DNA of 64,000 nucleotides, from positions 1 through 64,000 of the forward strand of contig JAEWKC010000030.1 of assembly GCA_023386235.1 (NCBI GenBank), read 5' to 3'. Every line of letters starts with the position of its first letter. The first letter of the stretch is position 1. The notes below the pieces were generated by a model, which searched no databases, had not been told where the DNA came from, and saw only the letters and a program-made list of their open reading frames with translations. The position numbers and the translations under genes are program-made. This document shows positions 44,823-52,176 of the stretch, in pieces. This DNA is from Bacteroidota bacterium. Its GTDB lineage: Bacteria; Bacteroidota; Bacteroidia; Chitinophagales; Chitinophagaceae.

Positions 44823-45122
44823 ATGGACAAAGTCTTATTGCAGCTTGAAAAAATTACGAAGCTGCTTGAAGCTCAGAACTTGGTTCGCAAGGAAGTTTTA
44901 AACTTCGGCGAAGCCTGCGATTATTTGGAACTATCGCATTCACACCTGTACAAATTAACTAGTACAGGAAGCGTTCCACATTACAAGCCCAACGGCAAAA
45001 AAATCTACTTCAAGCGGAGTGAGTTGGATGATTGGTTGCTACGCAACCGCAACACTACTTCGGAGGAAATAGACAAGATGGCGAGCGACTACATTCTTCA
45101 CAATCAAAAACCAAGATTATGA
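44823..45122 (+). CDS. Excisionase-like helix-turn-helix protein
   Basis: The protein (99 aa) has a short coiled-coil start followed by a MerR/excisionase-type HTH_17 domain: VLNFGEACDYLELSHSHLYKLTSTGSVPHYKPNGKKIYFKRSELDDWL. Such proteins steer element excision or replication in Bacteroidota elements. Its stop overlaps the start of the next HTH gene (ATGA at 45119-45122), so the two are translationally coupled. Confidence 0.85.
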   Translation: MDKVLLQLEKITKLLEAQNLVRKEVLNFGEACDYLELSHSHLYKLTSTGSVPHYKPNGKKIYFKRSELDDWLLRNRNTTSEEIDKMASDYILHNQKPRL

Positions 45123-45415
45123 ATGAAGTAATGATGCTGCTCAGACAGCTTGAAGAAAACTTTGAAATAATAAGGGCTTACATTCTTTCAATCAAGAAAT
45201 CTAAGTTGGACAACTTGAAAGAAGCTTGGGTTGACGGCAACGAAGTTGCAAAAGCACTCAATGTAAGTAATCGAACCTTACAGACTTTCAGAGATAACGG
45301 AACACTGCCTTACAGCCGTGTTAAGGGAAAATTCTACTACAAAGTAGCAGATATTGAAGCCCTGTTGGAATCCAATTACTCACCTACTAAAACCGTAAGT
45401 AATGGAACTAAATAG
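45119..45415 (+). CDS. Second helix-turn-helix protein of the element
   Basis: The protein (98 aa) has the same layout as its upstream neighbour: a helical start then an HTH_17 domain (WVDGNEVAKALNVSNRTLQTFRDNGTLPYSRVKGKFYYKVADIEALLE). The start is ATG 45119, overlapping the previous stop; the longer frame from 45032 lies inside the upstream gene. Paired HTH genes before a BT4734-type primase-like gene are common in Bacteroidota conjugative and mobilisable elements. Confidence 0.82.
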   Translation: MNEVMMLLRQLEENFEIIRAYILSIKKSKLDNLKEAWVDGNEVAKALNVSNRTLQTFRDNGTLPYSRVKGKFYYKVADIEALLESNYSPTKTVSNGTK

Positions 45416-46325
45416 AGAATCAATATTGTGGAATACCCACTATGGCTTAAAGATTTATGCAAGGATTTTACAGCACTATTATCCGGGCGAAACAGTCCTT
45501 TCCCTTTCGGGAAGGGACTGCAAACCCACAAAAAATCCTTTCAATCAGGATAAGCCCACTTTGCATATTCAAATTGTGAATAATGAAGCAATTCACGAAG
45601 ATTTGGAACAAGCTATTCCGGCAGGAAATGTATTTGACTTTGCAGCGAAACACTATCAGTTGGAAGACGATGCATTAATTCAATTCTTAAATGAAGAAAT
45701 GAATTTGCGCTTACGCCCAAAAGTTCCGCCAATCTTAGAGGAGCATTATTTTGCGAGCATTCCCGAACCTGCGCCTAAGCCTGTTCATTGTCCTTCGTTC
45801 AGCTTTTTTAATGCACCTATTACGAATACAATTCCCAATGATACAGCTACGCTTTTGGAAGTTTATTATTTACTGAAAGATGATTGTTACAATCTAAAGA
45901 CTATTGAATTAAGGAACATTCAGGACAAGAAAGCTGCACGAAAATTCAAGGCAGCAAGATTTGATTATGTTACTTTTTCAGGCATATTTTCCAAAAGAAG
46001 TGATGATGCGCTGATTAGGCATTCAGGATTGCTCACTATCGATTTTGACCATATCAGCAATATTGCTGAATGGAAAGCTATGCTATTGCAGGATGAATAT
46101 TTTGATACGGAGCTTTTATTCATTTCGCCGTCAGGTGACGGCTTAAAGTGGATTATACCAATTGATATATCAACAGCCACGCACCAGGATTATTTCCGAG
46201 CCATTGCAAGCTACATAAAACAAACCTACGGATTGGACATTGACCAATCAGGCAAGGACGTTTCCCGAGCTTGCTTCATTGCTCACGATGCCGAAGCATT
46301 TATTAACCCCAAATACATTCCATAA
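45402..46325 (+). CDS. BT4734/VirE-N-like replication protein of the element
   Basis: The protein (307 aa) has residues 1-75 resembling the start of a CHC2/primase-associated domain (GRDCKPTKNPFNQDKPTLHI) and a BT4734-like (VirE N-terminal, primase-related) domain from about 150 with SGLLTIDFDHI, FISPSGDGLKWIIPID and a closing DIDQSGKDVSRACFIAHD. Acidic residues in TIDFDH are possible metal ligands. It overlaps the upstream HTH gene by 14 bp and abuts the DUF3987 gene. A role in element replication is inferred. Confidence 0.82.
   Translation: MELNRESILWNTHYGLKIYARILQHYYPGETVLSLSGRDCKPTKNPFNQDKPTLHIQIVNNEAIHEDLEQAIPAGNVFDFAAKHYQLEDDALIQFLNEEMNLRLRPKVPPILEEHYFASIPEPAPKPVHCPSFSFFNAPITNTIPNDTATLLEVYYLLKDDCYNLKTIELRNIQDKKAARKFKAARFDYVTFSGIFSKRSDDALIRHSGLLTIDFDHISNIAEWKAMLLQDEYFDTELLFISPSGDGLKWIIPIDISTATHQDYFRAIASYIKQTYGLDIDQSGKDVSRACFIAHDAEAFINPKYIP
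45493..45520. repeat. Palindrome inside the BT4734-like gene
   Basis: CAGTCCTTTCCC-TTTC-GGGAAGGGACTG, with arms complementary at 11 of 12 positions, lies in the 5' coding part without breaking the frame. It resembles the palindromes in the 43598 gene. Confidence 0.6.
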
Positions 46326-46326
46326 T

Positions 46327-48045
46327 ATGGCAAAGAAAGTTTTTAAACCCTCTGATTGGTTGGAGCAACCAAAAAAAGTAGCAGCAGAGCCGGTGAAGCA
46401 AGAGCCAATTGTATTGCCGGGTAATGAACAAATTGAACAGGTAATTCAGGAAATAGAATCCAAGCGATTGGACATTGCCACGGCTTACGCCGAATGGCGA
46501 GATATTGGCTTCGCCTTCGCTGATGCGTTTGGCGAAAGCGGAAGGGATTATTTTCACCGCATTAGTTGCTTCTATGGCGATTATACGCCTACCGATTGCA
46601 ACGAGCAATACGACAAATGTCTAAAAGCAAATGGTACAGGTATAACCCTTGCTACATTCTTTTTCCACGCCAAGCAAGCAGGTGTAAAACTTGCACCTCA
46701 AGCGCAGTTGCAAGATGCACCGCCCGAAGTGTTGCCCACTTTCGGGCAACAGGTGTACGACAATCTACCTGATTTCTTAAAGTCGGTCATTGGCATTGCT
46801 ACAAGCGATGAAGAAAAGGATATTTTGATATTGGGCAGCATTGTAAGCCTTAGTGCTTGTTTACACAAGCTCTACGGCATTTATGACGGTAAGCGGGTTT
46901 TCCCCAATTTGTATCTTTTCATTACGGCGCAAGCCTCAGCAGGTAAGGGCAGGTTAATCCACTGCAAGCAGTTGGTTAAACCTGTACATAAGCAGTTGCG
47001 GGAACAAGCAGAACTATTGAAGAAGCAGTACGAAGCCGAAATGTTGGAGTACAATCAAAGCAAAGGCAAGGACAGCAATGCCCAAAAGCCCGGCAAGCCC
47101 CCTGAAAAAATGTTGTTCATTCCAGCAAACAACAGCACTACAGGCGTGTATCAATTGTTGAGCGACAATAATTGCCGTGGGCTAATGTTTGAAACCGAGG
47201 GTGATACTTTGGCGCAAGCGTTCAAGTCCGATTACGGCAATTACAGCGAAGGTTTTCGCAAGGCATTTCACCACGAAACCATTTCCTATTACCGCCGTAC
47301 AGATAGGGAATATGCCGACATTGAAGCACCTTGTTTGTCCACGGTACTTTCAGGCACACCCAAGCAGATTGCCACACTCATACCCAATGCAGAGAACGGC
47401 TTGTTCAGCCGTTTTATTTTCTACTTTATGAATGTGCAGGTCATTTGGAAAAATGTTTTTGCTTTTGACAGCGACAACGGTTTGGATGATTTCTTTGACG
47501 TTTTAGGTAATGATTTTTTCAACCTGTACCAAATGCTTGCAAATGGAGATGAATTGCAATTTGCGCTTACAGCAGCCCAGAAGCAACAGTTCAACACTTT
47601 GTTTGAGCAACTGCATAGCACACACATTGCTTTGCAAGGATTGGACTATATGGCTACGGTGCGCCGTCTTGGTTTGATTGCCTTTCGCATTTGTATGGTT
47701 TTATGTGCGCTGCGAATTATGGAACACGGCGAGATTGCAAGTAAGCTGATTTGCGAGGACAGGGATTTTCAAACAGTAATGGCAATGGTGAAGGTATTGG
47801 TAAGGCATTCGGGCAAAGTCTTTGCCGAACTGCCTGAAGATGCACCCAAGCCCAAACGCAAAAATCAAAAGGAACGCTTCTACGAAGCTTTACCGCAATC
47901 TTTCAACCGCCAAGGCTATTTAAAGGTTTGCAATGAATTGCGTATTCCTCAAAAAACCGCCGAAGGCTACATTACCGACTTCTGCAAGCGTGGGTTGTTG
48001 CATAGAGATAAGCAGAACGATTATCAGAAAACCGAACCTAAGTAA
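46327..48045 (+). CDS. DUF3987 domain protein, helicase-like replication protein
   Basis: The protein (572 aa) has a PriCT-like helical domain near residues 40-115 (IATAYAEWRDIGFAFADAFGE) followed by the DUF3987 ATPase-like core: LYLFITAQASAGKGRLI (Walker A variant GKG near residue 205), LMFETEGDTLAQAFK (Walker B-like) and STVLSGTPKQIATLIPNAENGLFSRFIFY. Together with the BT4734-like gene it forms the replication module seen in Bacteroidota elements. The start is ATG 46327, right after the preceding stop; the longer frame overlaps that gene. A strong terminator follows. Confidence 0.83.
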   Translation: MAKKVFKPSDWLEQPKKVAAEPVKQEPIVLPGNEQIEQVIQEIESKRLDIATAYAEWRDIGFAFADAFGESGRDYFHRISCFYGDYTPTDCNEQYDKCLKANGTGITLATFFFHAKQAGVKLAPQAQLQDAPPEVLPTFGQQVYDNLPDFLKSVIGIATSDEEKDILILGSIVSLSACLHKLYGIYDGKRVFPNLYLFITAQASAGKGRLIHCKQLVKPVHKQLREQAELLKKQYEAEMLEYNQSKGKDSNAQKPGKPPEKMLFIPANNSTTGVYQLLSDNNCRGLMFETEGDTLAQAFKSDYGNYSEGFRKAFHHETISYYRRTDREYADIEAPCLSTVLSGTPKQIATLIPNAENGLFSRFIFYFMNVQVIWKNVFAFDSDNGLDDFFDVLGNDFFNLYQMLANGDELQFALTAAQKQQFNTLFEQLHSTHIALQGLDYMATVRRLGLIAFRICMVLCALRIMEHGEIASKLICEDRDFQTVMAMVKVLVRHSGKVFAELPEDAPKPKRKNQKERFYEALPQSFNRQGYLKVCNELRIPQKTAEGYITDFCKRGLLHRDKQNDYQKTEPK

Positions 48046-48066
48046 ATTCAGGATTTTAAGAATTCT

Positions 48067-48107
48067 AAGGAAAGCCGCCCTTATCGGGCAACGCTTTCCT
48101 TTTTTTT
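48067..48107 (+). terminator. Terminator after the replication module
   Basis: AAGGAAAGC pairs with GCTTTCCTT, with an inner GCCC/GGGC stem, and is followed by eight or more T. It separates the replication genes from the defence operon. Confidence 0.8.
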
Positions 48108-48184
48108 ATGTTATCCAATTTCCTGCCTTTCCTGCGTTTCCTCAATTTCCTTTACTAACAGTTTTAGCTTTTTCTTGCCCTTGT

Positions 48185-48216
48185 TTGGTTTTTCTCTGTT
48201 TTTATTAGTACATTTG
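48185..48216 (+). promoter_or_regulatory. Promoter of the defence operon
   Basis: TTG (48185-48187), a 21-bp spacer and TACATTTG (48209-48216) fit the Bacteroidota consensus. It favours ATG 48239 (22-nt leader) over ATG 48224 as the XRE start. Confidence 0.65.
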
Positions 48217-48238
48217 ACAGCATATGACAAGCCAACGT

Positions 48239-48532
48239 ATGTCTGATAAAACATTCGGAGAAACAATAAGAGCGTTACGAGAGAGCAAAGGGTTGCTGCT
48301 TAGGCAGGTTGCCGCAGCTTTGGAGATTGACACGGCATTAATAAGCAAGATAGAGCGAGGAGAGCGGACAGCCCAACGGGAGCAGGTTTCCAAATTAGCA
48401 GCATTGCTTGAAGTGGAAGAAGAACGGCTTATGGTGATTTGGTTATCCGACAAGATTATGAATATCGTGGAGGAAGAACCTGCGGCATACAAGGCACTTA
48501 AAAAAACTGAAAAAAGAATAACCAAGAACTAA
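48239..48532 (+). CDS. XRE-family regulator of the defence operon
   Basis: The protein (97 aa) has a lambda-repressor-like HTH: TFGETIRALRESKGLLLRQVAAALEIDTALISKIERGERTAQREQV, here spanning residues 5-50, and a short helical tail. Small XRE proteins in front of R-M genes usually time expression of methylase and nuclease (C-protein logic). ATG 48224, five codons upstream, is an alternative start. The stop is 1 bp before the mod start. An autoregulatory role is inferred from position. Confidence 0.83.
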   Translation: MSDKTFGETIRALRESKGLLLRQVAAALEIDTALISKIERGERTAQREQVSKLAALLEVEEERLMVIWLSDKIMNIVEEEPAAYKALKKTEKRITKN

Positions 48533-48533
48533 T

Positions 48534-50408
48534 ATGGACGGACAATCTTTGAACATAACCCAAGACTTAATTGCAAAGCTGAAAGAAATCATTCCCGCTG
48601 CCTTCACCGAAGACAAGCTGAACATAGACCAGCTAAAGCAACTCTTAGGTGAAAATATCAATACCGACCACGAGCGCTATCATTTGGATTGGGCAGGCAA
48701 GGCAGAAGCCTTTAAAGTGCTGCAAAGCCCCACCACCGCTACGCTATTGCCCGATGCGGATGCCAGTGTGGATTGGGAAAATGCCCAAAGCATACTGATA
48801 GAAGGCGAAAACCTAGATGCCCTCAAAGCCCTGCAAAAAAGCTATTACGGCAAGGTGAAAATGGTCTATATAGACCCACCCTATAATACCGGCGGCGACA
48901 GCTTTATATACCCCGACAAGTTTAGCGAGACCAAGGAAGAATACCTGCGCCGCATTGGCGATAAGGACGATGAGGGCTATCTGATGAAGGAAGGTTTTTT
49001 TCGGAAAAACAACAAAGAGAACGGGCAGTTTCATAGCAACTGGCTCAATATGATGATGCCCCGCCTTTTTCTTGCCCGCAACCTGCTGCGAGACGATGGC
49101 GTTATCTTCATTAGCATTGACGACAACGAAGTGCATAACCTGCGCCTGCTGATGAACGAGATTTTTGGGGAGGAAAATTTTATTACCAGCTTGATTTGGA
49201 AAAGCAGGCAAATTGTTGATAGCCGTACTCAAAATGGAGTTTCAAATGACCACGAATATGTAATTGTTTTTGGAAAAAATTCTGGCTCATTAAGAGGTAA
49301 GGAAATTAGTTTAGATAAATATTCAAATCCTGATAAAGATGAAAGAGGCGATTGGATGAGCAATAGCATATTAGGATTAGCAACTGTTGGACAACGACCA
49401 AATTTACATTATGATATAATAAATCCAGATACAGGATTGAGTTATTCCCCACCTGCGGAAACTGGATGGCGATACTCCAAGGAAACAATGGAGAACAAAA
49501 TAAAAGAAAAAAGAATTGTATTTCCTGCTAAATCTGATGGAAGACCACGTGAGAAAAAATTCTTATCCGAACTTAATAAATCTTTTACGGGATTTTCCTC
49601 TATCCTTTCTTTGGATGCAGGATACACTCTAAATGGAACAAGAGAAACACGAGAAATTTTGGATGGAAATATTTTTTCATTTCCTAAGCCTGTTTCGTTA
49701 CTAAATATCCTGATTGAACAGGGTATTAATGTGGAATTGAATAAAAATGACATTATTCTCGACTTCTTCGCCGGTTCCGGCACCACGGCACAGGCGGTAA
49801 TGGAGCTGAACGAAGCTGATGGCGGCAACCGTAAATACATTTGCATACAACTGCCCGAAAAAACCGATGAAAGCAGCGAGGCATACAAGGCAGGCTATAA
49901 ATCTATTGCCGATATTACCCAAGCCCGTATCAAAAAAGTAATCGAAAAAATACAGGCACAGCGAGGTAGCGAAATGCAGTTTGAAGAAAAGCAACCTTTG
50001 GGTTTCCGCAAGTTCACCCTTGCACCCAGCAACTTCAAGCTATGGCGTGGCGATATAGCCACCAACGAAGCAGAACTGCAAACGCAGATGGATATGTTTG
50101 CCACCGCACAAAAAGCAGGTGCGCAAACCCAAAACATACTTTGGGAACTGCTGCTCAAAAACGGAATGCCACTTACTGCAGCCATTCAAAAGCATTCGCT
50201 TGCAGAAGATGCAATCATATACACCACCGCCGACAGTCGCCTTGCCTTTGTATTGGATAAATATACCGCCGAAGTGCAGCCCAAGCTGCTGGTGCTACGT
50301 CCCCAAACAGCTATTTTCTTAGACAGCCTTTTCAAAGGGCAAGACCAGGCGAAAACCAACCTGCAACTGAAGCTGGAAGAAAGCGGGATAACGTTTAAAA
50401 CGATTTAG
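48534..50408 (+). CDS. mod: Type III DNA methyltransferase (Mod)
   Basis: The protein (624 aa) is a beta-class N6-adenine or N4-cytosine methylase: the catalytic motif DPPYNTGG comes first (about residue 113), then the target-recognition region (about 215-400), then the AdoMet motif LDFFAGSGTTAQAV (about 412). In type III systems Mod sets the specificity and dimerises with Res. The target-recognition part is clearly richer in A and T than the flanking catalytic parts, pointing to a swapped recognition domain. The gene is followed by an ATPase pair rather than directly by res, which lies 1.75 kb further down the same operon. Confidence 0.92.
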   Translation: MDGQSLNITQDLIAKLKEIIPAAFTEDKLNIDQLKQLLGENINTDHERYHLDWAGKAEAFKVLQSPTTATLLPDADASVDWENAQSILIEGENLDALKALQKSYYGKVKMVYIDPPYNTGGDSFIYPDKFSETKEEYLRRIGDKDDEGYLMKEGFFRKNNKENGQFHSNWLNMMMPRLFLARNLLRDDGVIFISIDDNEVHNLRLLMNEIFGEENFITSLIWKSRQIVDSRTQNGVSNDHEYVIVFGKNSGSLRGKEISLDKYSNPDKDERGDWMSNSILGLATVGQRPNLHYDIINPDTGLSYSPPAETGWRYSKETMENKIKEKRIVFPAKSDGRPREKKFLSELNKSFTGFSSILSLDAGYTLNGTRETREILDGNIFSFPKPVSLLNILIEQGINVELNKNDIILDFFAGSGTTAQAVMELNEADGGNRKYICIQLPEKTDESSEAYKAGYKSIADITQARIKKVIEKIQAQRGSEMQFEEKQPLGFRKFTLAPSNFKLWRGDIATNEAELQTQMDMFATAQKAGAQTQNILWELLLKNGMPLTAAIQKHSLAEDAIIYTTADSRLAFVLDKYTAEVQPKLLVLRPQTAIFLDSLFKGQDQAKTNLQLKLEESGITFKTI

Positions 50409-50428
50409 AAATTTAAAATCCATTTGTT

Positions 50429-51505
50429 ATGGAAAGAATTAAAATAAAAGGCTACAAATCAATTAAGGATTTGGACATAAAGCTAAACCCAATCAATATT
50501 TTGATTGGAGCAAATGGTAGTGGTAAGAGTAATTTCTTATCATTCTTTGAATTTCTGAAAAACATTTACAATCAGAACCTTCGGGAATATGTCGTTACTC
50601 GTGGTGGCGTGGAAAAGTTCCTTCATAATGGCGACAAGGAAACACAGGAAGTATCCGCTTTTCTAAAATTTGGTCGTAATGCTTATTCCTTTACTTTAAA
50701 AAAGTCTGAGGAGTTTTTTGTTTTTACAGAAGAAGGGCTTTGGTATAGCGGAAATCCTAATTTACCTAACCCATTGCCCATAGCCTCATTTTCATTTGAA
50801 TCCAATATTCGTAACAACTTTAAGCCTCGTGCAGAATACATAAGAGCGTACCTTTCTTCATTAGAAAAATACCATTTTCACGATACAGGAGAAAATTCAC
50901 CTTTTAACCTGCCATCAAACATTGAAAACGGTAAATTCCGGCTTTATGATAAAGGTCAAAACCTTGCATCTTACTTGTATAACATTTATGGAGAAAATAG
51001 GATTGTATATAATTTAATAATTAAAAATATTCAATCTATAGCGCCATATTTTCTTGACTTTATTTTTCGTCCCGAACAAAGAACCGGAGACATTAGGCTC
51101 AGGTGGCAATCTAAATACAGTTCCACTATTTACGGAGCCAACGACCTTTCCGATGGCACAATTCGCTTTTTAGCGTTGACCACACTTTTTATGCAGCCGG
51201 TGTTACCCCAAACCATTATTATAGATGAACCCGAACTTGGATTGCACCCTTCAGCCATTGCAAAACTTGCAGGACTGATAAAATCAGTTGCAGCCAAAGG
51301 TTGTCAGGTAATTGCTGCTACACAATCAACGGATTTAATAAGCCATTTTGAACCCGAGGATATACTAACTGTTGACCAGATAAATGGTGAAAGTGTTTTT
51401 GAAAGATTGAGTAGCGACACGCTTGCAGATTGGTTGACAGATTATACAATTGATGACTTATGGAAGCGCAATATCATTAATACAGGACAACCCAATTTTG
51501 AATAA
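50429..51505 (+). CDS. AAA ATPase (AAA_21/OLD-like) paired with DUF4276
   Basis: The protein (358 aa) is an ABC/SMC-like ATPase: Walker A LIGANGSGKSN (residues 25-35), an ABC-signature-like NDLSDGTIRFLAL, Walker B TIIIDEPELGLHPSAI (about 265) and a switch His/Gln region AATQSTDLI. ATPases of this kind power defence pairs such as AriA-AriB (PARIS) and the OLD/Gabija families, in which the partner is a TOPRIM-type nuclease. It overlaps the DUF4276 gene by 1 bp (TAATG), implying equal expression. Its place between mod and res is unusual. Confidence 0.85.
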   Translation: MERIKIKGYKSIKDLDIKLNPINILIGANGSGKSNFLSFFEFLKNIYNQNLREYVVTRGGVEKFLHNGDKETQEVSAFLKFGRNAYSFTLKKSEEFFVFTEEGLWYSGNPNLPNPLPIASFSFESNIRNNFKPRAEYIRAYLSSLEKYHFHDTGENSPFNLPSNIENGKFRLYDKGQNLASYLYNIYGENRIVYNLIIKNIQSIAPYFLDFIFRPEQRTGDIRLRWQSKYSSTIYGANDLSDGTIRFLALTTLFMQPVLPQTIIIDEPELGLHPSAIAKLAGLIKSVAAKGCQVIAATQSTDLISHFEPEDILTVDQINGESVFERLSSDTLADWLTDYTIDDLWKRNIINTGQPNFE

Positions 51506-52176
51506 TGAGGAGAATAATCATTATATGTGAAGGTGAAACAGAGCAGGATTTTTGTAAAACCATCCTATACCATCATTTTATTGGAATGGGTTTGCATATA
51601 CAGCCCCCGCTCATTAAAAAGACAAAAGGAGGAATTGTGAAGTGGGATGTATTGAAAAAACAAATTGAAGGGCACTTAAAAGAGGACAGCAATGCCTATG
51701 TAACTACTTTAATTGACTATTACGGGTTGTATGAAAAGTACCAGTTTCCGCAATGGGAGCTTGCACATACATTAGTTGATAAGGAGGCAATGATGGATTC
51801 CTTGGAGCAAGGAATGAGAATTGACATTAATAACAATCGTTTTATTCCTTATATGCAGCTTCACGAGTTTGAAGGGCTGCTGTTTAACGATGTAAATATT
51901 TTTCAGCAAGTTATTCCAAAATATGAACTGGTTGGTATGCAAGAACTGAATAAAACCTTTAGTGATTATTCCAACCCGGAAATGATAAATAACAATCGGC
52001 AAACTTCCCCATCGCATCGTTTGCAGAGAATTATTAAGGGATACAACAAGGTAGTGTATGGCAACATAATAGCAGAGGCAATTGGTTTATTGCGAATTAG
52101 GCAAAAGTGCCCTCGTTTCAATAATTGGATAACGAACTTAGAAAATCTCAGAGCTAATGAAACTACAATTCGATAA
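51505..52176 (+). CDS. DUF4276 TOPRIM-like protein, putative nuclease partner
   Basis: The protein (223 aa) has the DUF4276 pattern: IIICEGETEQDFCK at the N-terminus (acidic residues of a TOPRIM motif 1), TLIDYYGLY near residue 70, then FIPYMQLHEFEGLLFND near 113, and SHRLQRII later. DUF4276 proteins are TOPRIM-like and often sit beside AAA_21 ATPases in defence loci. I infer nuclease function from the fold only. It overlaps the ATPase gene by 1 bp at its 5' end and res by 20 bp at its 3' end. Confidence 0.82.
   Translation: MRRIIIICEGETEQDFCKTILYHHFIGMGLHIQPPLIKKTKGGIVKWDVLKKQIEGHLKEDSNAYVTTLIDYYGLYEKYQFPQWELAHTLVDKEAMMDSLEQGMRIDINNNRFIPYMQLHEFEGLLFNDVNIFQQVIPKYELVGMQELNKTFSDYSNPEMINNNRQTSPSHRLQRIIKGYNKVVYGNIIAEAIGLLRIRQKCPRFNNWITNLENLRANETTIR

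Noticed and set aside
48813..49232. 139-codon minus-strand frame over mod
   Set aside because: Antisense to the conserved DPPY region of the methylase.
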